Assembly: GCA_028281235.1 (NCBI GenBank)
Contig: JANQKG010000031.1
Span: 1 to 64,000 of the forward strand
DNA length: 64,000 nt
Direction: 5' to 3'
DNA from: Afifellaceae bacterium
GTDB taxonomy: Bacteria > Pseudomonadota > Alphaproteobacteria > Rhizobiales > Afifellaceae
Shown one piece after another: positions 1 to 8,113 of the stretch. The notes beneath the pieces are model-generated. The model saw only the letters and a list, made by a program, of their open reading frames with translations. It was not told the origin of the DNA and ran no database searches. Position 1 is the stretch's first letter; every line of letters begins with the position of its first letter. The position numbers and the translations under genes are program-made.

Positions 1-636
1 GAAGCTCTTCCGCCTCTACCGGGAGGAACGGCTGACGGTGCGGCGCCGCGGCGGTCGCAAGCGGGCGCTCGGCACCCGCGCGCCGATGGCGATCCCGCAA
101 GGTCGGAACCAACGCTGGTCGCTCGACTTCGTCTCCGACGCGCTCATCGACAGCCGCCGCTTCCGTATCCTCGCAATGGTTGATGACTTCACCCGCGAAT
201 GCCTGGCGCTCATCGTCGACAACTCGCTCCCAGGCGTCCGGGTGGCGCGCGAACTCGATCGCATCGTGGAGATGCGGGGACGGCCGCTGATGATCGTCTC
301 AGACAACGGCACGGAGCTCACCTCGCATGCGATCCTGCGCTGGCAGGAAGAGCGCGGTGTTGAATGGCACTACATCGCCCCCGGCAGGCCGCATGAGAAC
401 GGCTTCGCCGAGAGCTTCATCGGCCGCTTCCGCGACGAGTGCCTCAACGAGCATCTCTTCGGCAGCCTCAAGGAGGCCCGCCATATCATCGAAGCCTGGA
501 GGATCGACTACAACACAGACCGGCCGCACACGAGCCTCAGCGGCCTCACCCCAAACGAGTTTGCCAACCAGTCCCAGATGGACCAGAACCTGAACAGACT
601 CTCCCTATAAATGGGGACACTTAAGGGGCAGGGTCA
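1..636 (+). mobile_element. IS3-family insertion sequence, right-hand part (left end outside window)
   Basis: The segment contains the 3' part of an orfB-type transposase and about 25 bases after its stop codon that end in ...AGGGGCAGGGTCA. That is the form expected for an IS3-group right inverted repeat, which reads TGACCCTGCCCC on the other strand. The left end, orfA and any target duplication lie outside the window, so the boundary at about 636 is inferred from the terminal TCA and from the start of unrelated coding sequence at 638. The element abuts a truncated membrane protein gene, which suggests that it inserted into that gene. Confidence 0.7.
2..610 (+). CDS. IS3-family transposase orfB, 5'-truncated by window edge
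   Basis: This is the C-terminal catalytic part of an IS3-family OrfB transposase (rve/DDE integrase core), which cuts and joins the IS ends. The frame is open from base 2, reading [12 protein letters not shown] before the first ATG at 38, so the gene begins outside the window. The catalytic triad is visible: the first Asp lies in the region ending DDFTRECL, the second in SDNGTE, and the Glu lies after [11 protein letters not shown]. The C-terminal region with [14 protein letters not shown] is typical of IS3/IS407-like elements. No frameshift is seen in this part. Activity cannot be judged without orfA and the left end. Confidence 0.9.
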   Translation, partial: KLFRLYREERLTVRRRGGRKRALGTRAPMAIPQGRNQRWSLDFVSDALIDSRRFRILAMVDDFTRECLALIVDNSLPGVRVARELDRIVEMRGRPLMIVSDNGTELTSHAILRWQEERGVEWHYIAPGRPHENGFAESFIGRFRDECLNEHLFGSLKEARHIIEAWRIDYNTDRPHTSLSGLTPNEFANQSQMDQNLNRLSL

Positions 637-637
637 T

Positions 638-861
638 AAGGAACTGTCCTTTCGTGCAAGCGACGTGTCAAACTATTGGCCGCGCATCATCCTCGGGGTC
701 GTCGCCGGCCAATTATTGGCTGGTTTCTCGGCCAAGAGCCAAGCGGCATTCTTACCAGCATCTCACCAGCCGCCGTAGCATTCATCACCGGCTACTCGAT
801 CGAAGTCTTCTTCAACCTCCTCGATTCCATAATTAAAGCTCTAGGCGCGAGTTCTAAGTAG
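638..861 (+). pseudogene. Frameshifted 3' remnant of a membrane protein gene next to the IS end
   Basis: Immediately after the IS end one frame reads a hydrophobic segment (YWPRIILGVVAGQLLAG, bases 674-724) and then hits a stop at 776. A second frame takes over at about 735 and reads SISPAAVAFITGYSIEVFFNLLD up to a stop at 861. The two halves together look like the last two membrane helices of one protein, with a one-base frameshift between them and the 5' part missing. The family was not identified; endings of the type 'AFxxGYSVEVxF' occur on uncharacterised bacterial membrane proteins. The insertion plus frameshift implies a dead gene. Confidence 0.6.
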
Positions 862-882
862 CGACAAGGCGCCCGTCGCCCC

Positions 883-3162
883 CTACCCGCTGATATTGAA
901 CGCGGCGAGCGTGGCCATGTTGACGACGTCTGCGTCGCGCGCGGAGATCGGCAGGATCTGCACCGGACTGTCGAAGCCCACCAGCAGCGGCCCCAGCACG
1001 GTGGAGCCGCCGAGCTCCTGCAGCATGTTCGTGGAAATGGCCGCGGAGTGCCGCGCCGGCATGACCAGCACATTGGCCGGCCCCGACAGGCGGCAGAACG
1101 GATAAGCTGCCATCACCGCCGGATTGAGCGCGACATCGGCGTTCATCTCTCCGTCGTACTCAAAATCGACGTCGCGCTCATCGAGGATCTTCACCGCCTG
1201 CTTCACCTTGTCGGCACGATCGCCGGCGGGATTGCCGAACGTGGAATAGGCCAGAAGCGCCACCCGGGGATCGAAGCCGAGCCGCCGCGCCACCCCTGCC
1301 GCCTCAATGGCGATGTCGGCGATCTCCTCCGCCCCCGGCATCTCGTGGACCGCAGTGTCGGCGACCACGACCGTGCGACCGCGGCAGAGCGCGATAGACA
1401 CCCCGATCACGCGGCTTCCCTCTTTCACGTCGATGCAGCGGCGAATGTCCTTCAGCGCCGTGGAATAATTGCGCGTCAACCCGGTCACCAGCGCATCGGC
1501 GTCGCCGAGCGCCACCATGCAGGCGGCGAAATGATTGCGATCGGTGTTGGTGAGCCGCACGCAATCGCGGTGCAGAAAGCCCCGCCGTTGCAGCCGCTCG
1601 TAGAGATAATCGGCATAAGCGTGGCGGCGTTCCGACACGCGCGCATTCAAGATCTCGATGCCGGCCTTCAGCTCAATGCCCGCCTCATCGGCGGCGGCCT
1701 TTACGCGCTCCTCGCGGCCCACCAGGATCGCCGTGCCGAGCCGGTGATTGACGAAGCTCACGGCCGCACGGATGACCTGCTCCTCCTCGCCCTCGGCAAA
1801 GACGACGCGCTTGGGGTCGGCGCGCACGCGCTCGGTGATGTGCTGCAGCGTGGCGGCGACCGGATCGCGGCGCGCCGACAGCTCCAGGCAATAGGCCTCA
1901 ATGTCCTCAATGGACCGCTGCGCCACGCCGGACTCCATTGCCGCCTTCGCCACGGCCGCAGGCACGGCCGAGATGAGCCGCGGATCGAACGGCACGGGGA
2001 TGATGTAGCCCGGCCCGAAGCGCGGACGCCGGCCGTGATAGGCGGCGGCCACTTCGTCGGGGACCTCCTCGCGCGCCAGCGCGGCCAGCGCCTCCGCCGC
2101 GGCGATCTTCATGGCATCGTTGATCGTCGTGGCACGCACATCGAGCGCGCCGCGGAAGATGTAGGGAAAGCCCAGAACGTTGTTCACCTGATTGGGATAA
2201 TCGGAGCGGCCCGTCGCCATGATGGCGTCGTCGCGCACCGCCATCACCTCCTCCACGGTGATCTCCGGGTCCGGATTGGCCATGGCGAAGATGATCGGCC
2301 TCTCCGCCATGGACGCCACCATGTCGGCGGTGAAGGCGCCCTTGACCGACAGCCCGATGGCAACATCGGCCCCGGCCATCGCATCTGTCAGGCTGCGCGC
2401 CTCCGTGTCGATGGCGTGGCGCGCCTTCCATTCGTTCATGCCGTCGCTGCGACCCTTGTAGACGACGCCTTTGGTGTCGCAGAGCGTCACGTTCTCGTGC
2501 GGCATGCCGGACGCCTTGATAAGCTCCACGCAGGCGATCGCCGACGCACCGGCTCCGTTGCAGACGAGCCGCGTCTTAGTGATGTCTCGCCCGGTGAGAA
2601 GCAGCGCATTGAGCAGACCCGCCAGCGCGATAATGGCCGTGCCGTGCTGGTCGTCATGGAACACCGGAATGTCGAGAGCCTCACGCAGCCGGCTTTCGAT
2701 GTGGAAGCAATCCGGCGCGCGGATGTCTTCTAGGTTGATGCCACCAAAGGTCTGCCCGAGATGGCGCACGCATTCCACGAACGCATCGACGTCTTCCGTC
2801 GACACTTCCAGATCGACGGAATCGATATCGGCGAAGCGCTTGAAGAGCACCGCCTTGCCCTCCATCACCGGCTTGGCGGCAAGCGCGCCGAGATTGCCGA
2901 GGCCCAATATGGCGGTGCCGTTGGTGATGACCGCAACCAGATTGCCGCGCGCGGTGTAGTCAAAGGCGAGCGCTGGGTCCTTGGCGATGCTCTGGACGGG
3001 GACGGCAACACCTGGCGAATAGGCAAGCGACAGATCGCGCTGCGTCGCCATCGGCTTGGTCGGGACGACCTCCAGCTTGCCGGGCCGTCCGCGGGCGTGG
3101 AAGTCCAGCGCCTCCTGGTCCGTCACCGACGCGGCGCTCTTTGAACTGACGCGATCCATCAT
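883..3162 (-). CDS. maeB: NADP-dependent malic enzyme (MaeB, malic enzyme-phosphotransacetylase fusion)
   Basis: Cytoplasmic enzyme that oxidatively decarboxylates malate to pyruvate with NADP+, linking the TCA cycle to the acetyl-CoA pool. The 759-residue length matches the large bacterial MaeB type. The first ~430 residues are the malic enzyme domain (SPGVAVP near residue 50, VFHDDQHGTA in the catalytic region, NAD-binding CNGAGASA). The rest is a phosphate acetyltransferase-like domain, which in this family is regulatory and senses acetyl-CoA rather than catalytic. The ATG at 3162 has a strong GGGAGG site upstream on the minus strand. It is divergent from the ABC transporter genes with about 120 bases between them. 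Confidence 0.95.
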   Translation of the reverse strand: MMDRVSSKSAASVTDQEALDFHARGRPGKLEVVPTKPMATQRDLSLAYSPGVAVPVQSIAKDPALAFDYTARGNLVAVITNGTAILGLGNLGALAAKPVMEGKAVLFKRFADIDSVDLEVSTEDVDAFVECVRHLGQTFGGINLEDIRAPDCFHIESRLREALDIPVFHDDQHGTAIIALAGLLNALLLTGRDITKTRLVCNGAGASAIACVELIKASGMPHENVTLCDTKGVVYKGRSDGMNEWKARHAIDTEARSLTDAMAGADVAIGLSVKGAFTADMVASMAERPIIFAMANPDPEITVEEVMAVRDDAIMATGRSDYPNQVNNVLGFPYIFRGALDVRATTINDAMKIAAAEALAALAREEVPDEVAAAYHGRRPRFGPGYIIPVPFDPRLISAVPAAVAKAAMESGVAQRSIEDIEAYCLELSARRDPVAATLQHITERVRADPKRVVFAEGEEEQVIRAAVSFVNHRLGTAILVGREERVKAAADEAGIELKAGIEILNARVSERRHAYADYLYERLQRRGFLHRDCVRLTNTDRNHFAACMVALGDADALVTGLTRNYSTALKDIRRCIDVKEGSRVIGVSIALCRGRTVVVADTAVHEMPGAEEIADIAIEAAGVARRLGFDPRVALLAYSTFGNPAGDRADKVKQAVKILDERDVDFEYDGEMNADVALNPAVMAAYPFCRLSGPANVLVMPARHSAAISTNMLQELGGSTVLGPLLVGFDSPVQILPISARDADVVNMATLAAFNISG

Positions 3163-3284
3163 GTTTGTTGTTCCTCCCTTGGAGCGAACCTACGGGGCGA
3201 GTGGAGCGTCGACAAGCGTGGGGGCCGCCATGCCGGCACAGATCAACCCTGGCCGCGGATGCGGTGACGCGATATGGACAGGTG

Positions 3285-4046
3285 ATGCGCGTGAAATCCG
3301 CAGCCATCGTCGTCAGCAATCTCGCCAAGACCTACCGCGACGTGAAGGCCGTCGACGGGATCAACTTCTCCGTTGACCGCGGGCAGATCGTCGGCCTGCT
3401 CGGCGGCAACGGCGCCGGCAAGACCACGACCATTGCGATGATCATGGGTCTGGTCACGCCAAGCGGCGGATCGGCCCGCGTGCTTGGCGCTGACATGGCG
3501 CGCGAGCGTCACGCGGTGCTGCATCGGATCAATTTCGAAAGCCCCTATGTTGAGATGCCGATGCGCCTGACGGTTCGCCAGAACCTCAAGGTCTTCGGCA
3601 TGCTCTATGGCGTGACCGACCTGGCATCCCGCATCGAGGAGATCGCCGAGACGCTTGATCTGACCAAGCTGCTCGACCGGCAATCTGGAAAGCTCTCCTC
3701 CGGCCAGAAGACGCGCGTGGCGCTCGCCAAATCGCTGATCAACCGGCCCGACGTCCTGCTTCTCGACGAGCCCACCGCCTCGCTCGACCCGGACACCGCC
3801 GACTGGGTACGTTCTCGCCTTGAGAGCTATCGCCGCGACCGGCACGCCGCCATTTTGCTGGCGTCGCACAACATGCCGGAGGTTGAGCGGCTCTGCGACG
3901 ACGTCTTGATGATGAAGGCCGGCAAGATCGTCGACCAGGGCACGCCGACGGAGCTGATCGCCCGTTACGGGCGTGAGACCATGGAGGACGTGTTCCTCGA
4001 TGTGGCGCGCGGCCGCCGCAGCGGCGAGCGCGAGACGACCGAATGA
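3285..4046 (+). CDS. ABC transporter ATP-binding protein (ABC-2 exporter type)
   Basis: ATPase subunit of a two-gene ABC-2 export system. All nucleotide-binding motifs are present: Walker A GGNGAGKTT, signature LSSGQKTRVALA, Walker B VLLLDEPTASLDPD and the switch His in ASHN. The frame is open further upstream, but the ATG at 3285, followed by the normal N-terminal strand (AIVVSNLAKTYRDVKAVDG), fits the family; the upstream extension lies in the maeB promoter region. Its stop overlaps the permease start in an ATGA junction, so the two are translationally coupled. The substrate is not predictable; related pairs export polysaccharide, drugs or sodium. Confidence 0.92.
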   Translation: MRVKSAAIVVSNLAKTYRDVKAVDGINFSVDRGQIVGLLGGNGAGKTTTIAMIMGLVTPSGGSARVLGADMARERHAVLHRINFESPYVEMPMRLTVRQNLKVFGMLYGVTDLASRIEEIAETLDLTKLLDRQSGKLSSGQKTRVALAKSLINRPDVLLLDEPTASLDPDTADWVRSRLESYRRDRHAAILLASHNMPEVERLCDDVLMMKAGKIVDQGTPTELIARYGRETMEDVFLDVARGRRSGERETTE

Positions 4047-4861
4047 GCGATGGCATCGCCTACCAGACCTATTCCGTGCGCCGAGTCGCAGCGATGGTGT
4101 TGCGCTACTGGTATCTCCTGCGCCAATCCTGGCCGCGCCTCCTCGACCTGATCTACTGGCCCGCAGTGCAGATGCTGATGTGGGGGTTCTTGGCGCTCTA
4201 CATCACCGAGGAGAGCAATTTCGCAATCCGCGTCGGCGGCGTGTTCATCGGCGCGATGCTCCTCTGGGACATTCTCTTCCGCGGCCAGCTCGGCTTTTCC
4301 ATCTCGTTCTTGGAGGAGATGTGGTCGCGCAATCTCGGCAACCTAATGATGACGCCGCTGAGGCCGGCGGAGTTCGTGGCAGCGCTCATGGTGATGAGCG
4401 TCATACGGCTCCTCATCGGGCTCATACCGGTCACCGGACTGGCCATCCTTTTCTTCGGATTCAATCTGTGGGGCCTTGGCTTTGCGGTCGGCGCCTTCTT
4501 CGCCAACCTCATCATCACCAGTTGGTCGTTCGGCCTTATCGCTTCGGGCCTGGTCCTGAAGAAGGGATTGGGCGCTGAAAGCCTCGCCTGGAGCATGACC
4601 TTCGTGCTTCTGCCTTTGGCCTGCGTCTATTACCCGGTCTCGGTTCTGCCGGACTGGCTGCAATGGATAGCGCTGTCGCTGCCCCCCACGCACGTTTTTG
4701 AGGGATTGCGGGCGCTCCTTCTGGAGAATCGCTTCGACGGGACGGCCATGCTGACGGCGCTGGGCCTCAATCTCATCTATTTCTTTGCCGCCTCAATGGT
4801 TTTTGCCTGGCTCCTCCGCTCCGCCCGGTGGACGGGCGCTCTCATGCAGACCGGCGAATAG
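4043..4861 (+). CDS. ABC-2 type transporter permease
   Basis: Inner-membrane partner of the preceding ATPase, 272 residues with about six hydrophobic segments of the ABC-2 membrane domain (for example the regions around LIYWPAVQMLMWGFLALYI, IRLLIGLIPVTGLAILFF and FVLLPLACVYYPVSVLP). The PVSVLP...LPPTHVFEGLR stretch before the last helix is characteristic of ABC-2 permeases. It starts inside the stop of the ATPase gene (4-base ATGA overlap), so the subunits are made together. No third component or periplasmic adaptor is encoded beside it. Confidence 0.9.
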   Translation: MSDGIAYQTYSVRRVAAMVLRYWYLLRQSWPRLLDLIYWPAVQMLMWGFLALYITEESNFAIRVGGVFIGAMLLWDILFRGQLGFSISFLEEMWSRNLGNLMMTPLRPAEFVAALMVMSVIRLLIGLIPVTGLAILFFGFNLWGLGFAVGAFFANLIITSWSFGLIASGLVLKKGLGAESLAWSMTFVLLPLACVYYPVSVLPDWLQWIALSLPPTHVFEGLRALLLENRFDGTAMLTALGLNLIYFFAASMVFAWLLRSARWTGALMQTGE

Positions 4862-5012
4862 CGATTCGTTAAGGTTAACATTTCGTTAGGAATTGGGGTG
4901 CAACGCTCGCCTGGCCCCTTGCCATGGCGGATTCAGGCGCTAAGTTTGCAGTGCACACTTCTCGCCGCAGCGCACAATCCCTGCAACGGAGATCTAGAGG
5001 CAGACCCGGACG

Positions 5013-6569
5013 GTGTCGTTCTACCAGCTCTATGAACTGAACCACGCGGCTCTGGCGCCTTGGCGCGCGATGGCCGACGCTACCCGGCTCGCTTTCCAGC
5101 ACCCTCTCAATCCGCTGACGGAGACAATGGTCGGCCGCTCTATGGCCGCCGCGGCAGAGCTTTTTGAGCGCACGACGCGCCGCTACGGCAAACCGGAATT
5201 CGGCATCACCGAAGCCCTCGTCGATGGCGAGACGGTTCCCGTGCGGCAGGACGTCGTCTGGCAAAAGCCGTTCTGCTCGCTCTTGCATTTTCGCCGCGAG
5301 CTGCCGGCGAAACGCAAACCCGATCCGAAGCTCCTGATCGTCGCGCCGCTGTCGGGCCATTACGCCACGCTTCTGCGCGGCACCGTTGAAGCGATGCTCG
5401 CCGATCATGACGTCTACATCACCGATTGGACGGACGCGCGCATGGTGCCGTTGTCCGACGGCCGCTTCGATCTGGATGACTACATCGACTACGTCATCGA
5501 GATGCTGCACCTCTTGAGCCCCGGCGCGCACGTCATGGCGGTGTGCCAGCCGTCGGTGCCGGTGCTTGCCGCCATATCACTGATGGCGGAGGACAAGGAC
5601 CCCAACAAGCCGCTTTCCATGACGCTGATGGGCGGCCCGGTCGACACCCGCGAGGCCCCGACGGAGGTCAACAAGCTGGCGGAGACACGCGGCACCGACT
5701 GGTTCCGCCGCAACGCCGTCATGACCGTGCCGTTTCCCCATCCCGGCTTCATGCGCAAGGTCTATCCGGGCTTCCTGCAGCTCAGCGGCTTCATGAGCCT
5801 CAATCTCGACCGTCATCTCAGCGCCCATCACGATTTCTTCCAGCATCTCGTCGAGGGCGACGGCGATTCAGCGGAGAAGCATCGCGACTTCTACGACGAA
5901 TATCTCGCGGTCATGGACATGACGGCGGAGTTCTATCTGCAGACGGTCGAGACCGTTTTCGTGCGCCACGCGCTGCCCAACGGCACGATGACGCATCGCG
6001 GCCGGCCGGTCAGGCCGGAATCGATCCAGCGCACCGCGCTTTTGACCATCGAAGGCGAGCGCGACGACATTTCCGGCGTCGGCCAAACCAAGGCGGCGCA
6101 CGATCTGTGCGTCAACCTGCCGGATGAGAAGAAGGAGCACTTCCTCGCCATGGGCGTCGGCCATTATGGCGTGTTTAACGGCTCCCGCTTCCGCGCCGAG
6201 ATCGTCCCGCGCATCACCAATTTCGTCGCCAAGCACAACGTGCCGACAAAGCATGCCGCGCCGCTGGCTTCGATCAACGGCCAAGACACACGCATCGAGA
6301 AACGCTGGGCCGACGCCACCGGCGTGACGGCGCTGGCCGGCAAGAACCTGCGCGAGATCACCGAAGGCTTCACGCAGGAACTGACGGAGATCACGGGCGT
6401 CGGACCCAAGATGCTTGAGCACCTCAACGAACTCGGCATCTTCGAGGTCGAGCAGCTTGCCGAAATGACCGACGACGCAATGCGTGCGCTTGATACGCGG
6501 CTGAGCGGGCGGCCAAGCCGCGACGATTGGTTCGGCCAGGCGCGGCGCCTCCTGGCGGAGACCGAGTAG
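5013..6569 (+). CDS. phaZ: Intracellular polyhydroxybutyrate depolymerase with C-terminal helix-hairpin-helix-like domain
   Basis: Hydrolyses stored PHB granules inside the cell. The first ~410 residues match the intracellular PhaZ family: N-terminus FYQLYELNHAALAPWR, a cysteine nucleophile in MAVCQPSVP (Cys178, corresponding to the active-site Cys of Cupriavidus PhaZ1), an Asp in EGERDDISG and a His in GVGHYGVFNGSRF. The GTG at 5013 gives exactly the family N-terminus. The protein is 518 residues, about 100 longer than usual. The extra tail (about 436-518) contains ITGVGPKMLEHLNELGI and later SGRPSRDDWFGQARRLL, a helix-hairpin-helix-like module of the kind found at the C-terminus of alphaproteobacterial NuoE and other proteins. 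The tail's function is unknown. It stands alone, with about 150 bases of promoter region upstream. Confidence 0.9.
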   Translation: MSFYQLYELNHAALAPWRAMADATRLAFQHPLNPLTETMVGRSMAAAAELFERTTRRYGKPEFGITEALVDGETVPVRQDVVWQKPFCSLLHFRRELPAKRKPDPKLLIVAPLSGHYATLLRGTVEAMLADHDVYITDWTDARMVPLSDGRFDLDDYIDYVIEMLHLLSPGAHVMAVCQPSVPVLAAISLMAEDKDPNKPLSMTLMGGPVDTREAPTEVNKLAETRGTDWFRRNAVMTVPFPHPGFMRKVYPGFLQLSGFMSLNLDRHLSAHHDFFQHLVEGDGDSAEKHRDFYDEYLAVMDMTAEFYLQTVETVFVRHALPNGTMTHRGRPVRPESIQRTALLTIEGERDDISGVGQTKAAHDLCVNLPDEKKEHFLAMGVGHYGVFNGSRFRAEIVPRITNFVAKHNVPTKHAAPLASINGQDTRIEKRWADATGVTALAGKNLREITEGFTQELTEITGVGPKMLEHLNELGIFEVEQLAEMTDDAMRALDTRLSGRPSRDDWFGQARRLLAETE

Positions 6570-6676
6570 GCGCGCACCCATTGGCGCACAATTCGCGCCC
6601 GCTCCATCCCATTGCAAACATTGCATTTTTCGCTTCTTAGAGCGTGCTCCTTCGCGCTCGCCCGCAACGATTTTTC

Positions 6677-6704
6677 TTGAACGGTGTCGGGCACTCCCTA
6701 TCTC
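6677..6704 (+). promoter_or_regulatory. Candidate sigma-70-type promoter for the DUF2852 gene
   Basis: TTGAAC at 6677 and TATCTC at 6699 are separated by 16 bases and lie about 30 bases before the start codon of the next gene. A purine-rich ribosome site (GAGGAAGGAG) follows at about 6720-6729. This is a pattern match only. Confidence 0.4.
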
Positions 6705-6732
6705 AAATTCATCGTTAAGAGAGGAAGGAGCC

Positions 6733-7185
6733 ATGAGCCACACAGCGACCGCCACACCCACCTTGACGCGCACCGGCGCACGCAGTCGCTGGACCGCGCT
6801 GAACATCATCCTGATGGTCATCGGCTTTGCCGTTTTCTGGCCGCTCGGCCTGGCGATGCTTGCCTGGATCATCTGGGGCGACGAGATCAGCGCCAAGGCT
6901 GAAGCTCTTAAGGGCCAGTTCCGCGACGCCACTGATCGCGTCACAGGCAGCGGCAGCACCCCATTCGCCAACACCGGCAACGCCGCCTTCGACGAGTATC
7001 GGGCGCGCGAGCTGGAACGGCTCGCCGAAGAGCGCCGCAAGCTGGAAGAGATGCGCAGCGAGTTTGAGGACTTCCTGAAGGAGCTTCGCCGCGTAAAGGA
7101 CCAGGAGGAGTTCGACCGCTTCATGGCCTCTTTCCGCGGCCGCACCGGAGGCGCCGCCGGGGGCGTTGACGAGCCGAGCGCCTGA
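6733..7185 (+). CDS. DUF2852 membrane protein with coiled-coil tail
   Basis: Small inner-membrane protein of unknown function, conserved in Hyphomicrobiales. One strong hydrophobic segment (about residues 24-47, WTALNIILMVIGFAVFWPLG) is followed by a GDEISAKAE turn and then a highly charged heptad-like helix (about residues 90-135, ELERLAEERRKLEEMRSEFE) that should form a coiled coil in the cytoplasm. The start is well set by GAGGAAGGAG seven bases upstream. It is a single-gene unit closed by an intrinsic terminator. No enzymatic motif is visible. Confidence 0.85.
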   Translation: MSHTATATPTLTRTGARSRWTALNIILMVIGFAVFWPLGLAMLAWIIWGDEISAKAEALKGQFRDATDRVTGSGSTPFANTGNAAFDEYRARELERLAEERRKLEEMRSEFEDFLKELRRVKDQEEFDRFMASFRGRTGGAAGGVDEPSA

Positions 7186-7213
7186 CCAGACCAGGCCGGA
7201 GCCTAAAAGGTCG

Positions 7214-7242
7214 AAAAGCGGGGTCCTTGGCCCCGCTTTTTT
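7214..7242 (+). terminator. Rho-independent terminator after the DUF2852 gene
   Basis: AAAAGCGGGG at 7214 pairs with CCCCGCTTTT at 7231 around a short loop, and the transcript ends in six T residues. Because A and T tracts flank both sides it could work in either direction, but the gene order needs it only for the plus strand. Confidence 0.85.
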
Positions 7243-7281
7243 GCATTCCCTTCCAGGCGAAGTGTGGGCCATACTCGCCTT

Positions 7282-8016
7282 ATGAGGGCGGCGGCAAAAC
7301 GGGCACCTGAACGTCTCTTGGTCGAGATCGGCGGACGGCGGATTGTGGTCGCCGTTCGGCGTAACCCTCGGGCAAAGCGTCTGATTTTGCGGGTCGATCA
7401 TGTCGGCGGCCACCCCGTTCTGACGCTTCCCGCCCGCACGGGCCTCGCCCGCGGCGAGCGCTTCGTCACCGATCATCTCGCCTGGCTTGAAACCCAGATC
7501 GGCGGCATGGCGCCGACCACCCCGCTGGCCGACGGGAGCGTGTTTCCGCTGCGCGGCGAGCCCTGCCGCATTCGCCATCGCGGCGGCCGCGGTCTGGTGC
7601 GCCTGGAAGCCAATGGCGGCACGACTTTGCTGACGGTGCCCGGTGAGCCCGAATTTCTGACGCGCCGCGTCACCAACTGGCTGAAGCGCGAGGCACGGCA
7701 TGACCTTGAAGTCGCGGCGATGCGCCACGCCAGCGCCATTGGTCGAGAAGTCACGGGTTTGCGCGTCACCGACCCCAAGAGCCGCTGGGGTTCATGCTCG
7801 CCGGAAGGCGTGCTGACATTCTCCTGGCGGCTGATTCTCGCGCCACCGCGCATCCTCAACTACCTGGCCGCACACGAGGTCGCCCATCTCCAGGAGATGA
7901 ACCACGGGCCACGCTTCTGGGCGCTTGTGGAGAAGCTTTGTGCGGATCAGTACGAAGCGCGCGACTGGCTGAACCGCGAGGGCCCGGCGCTCTCCGCCAT
8001 CGGGCGGCGGAGTTAG
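7282..8016 (+). CDS. YgjP-like (DUF45) zinc metallopeptidase domain protein
   Basis: Member of the YgjP/UTP-pyrophosphatase-related M48-like metallopeptidase family. The zinc motif HEVAHLQEMNHGPRFW is present near the C-terminus and is preceded by the family landmark SRWGSCSPEG...LTFSWRLILAP. The N-terminal half is a beta-rich region with RNPRAKRLILRV. The length (about 244 residues) is normal. The ATG at 7282 is preferred; a GTG at 7264 is an alternative because neither has a strong ribosome site. A palindromic repeat follows the stop codon directly and separates it from the convergent penicillin-binding protein gene. The substrate is unknown. Confidence 0.88.
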   Translation: MRAAAKRAPERLLVEIGGRRIVVAVRRNPRAKRLILRVDHVGGHPVLTLPARTGLARGERFVTDHLAWLETQIGGMAPTTPLADGSVFPLRGEPCRIRHRGGRGLVRLEANGGTTLLTVPGEPEFLTRRVTNWLKREARHDLEVAAMRHASAIGREVTGLRVTDPKSRWGSCSPEGVLTFSWRLILAPPRILNYLAAHEVAHLQEMNHGPRFWALVEKLCADQYEARDWLNREGPALSAIGRRS

Positions 8017-8111
8017 AGCATGATCCCGAAAAGTGGGAACCGGTTTTCGGATAAGATCATGCTCCACACAAAAAGAAGGTAGAGCGTGGAGCGAAGCGCG
8101 ATAACGCTCTA
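8016..8111. repeat. Two-hairpin palindromic repeat, copy 1 (rhizobial intergenic type)
   Basis: The first hairpin has perfect 10-base outer arms (GAGCATGATC at 8016, GATCATGCTC at 8055) and a 7-base inner stem (CCGAAAA/TTTTCGG). A second hairpin has arms TAGAGCGT at 8080 and ACGCTCTA at 8104. It fills the gap between two convergent genes. Four further copies lie at 28431, 29841, 38861 and 55090. It resembles the intergenic mosaic repeats (RIME type) known in rhizobia. Confidence 0.85.
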
Positions 8112-8113
8112 GC

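Noticed and set aside
1048-2733. Long plus-strand open frame of 561 codons
   Set aside because: It lies wholly opposite maeB, which has complete family motifs. The composition (His/Arg/Asp-rich, no domain) is that of an antisense shadow in GC-rich DNA.
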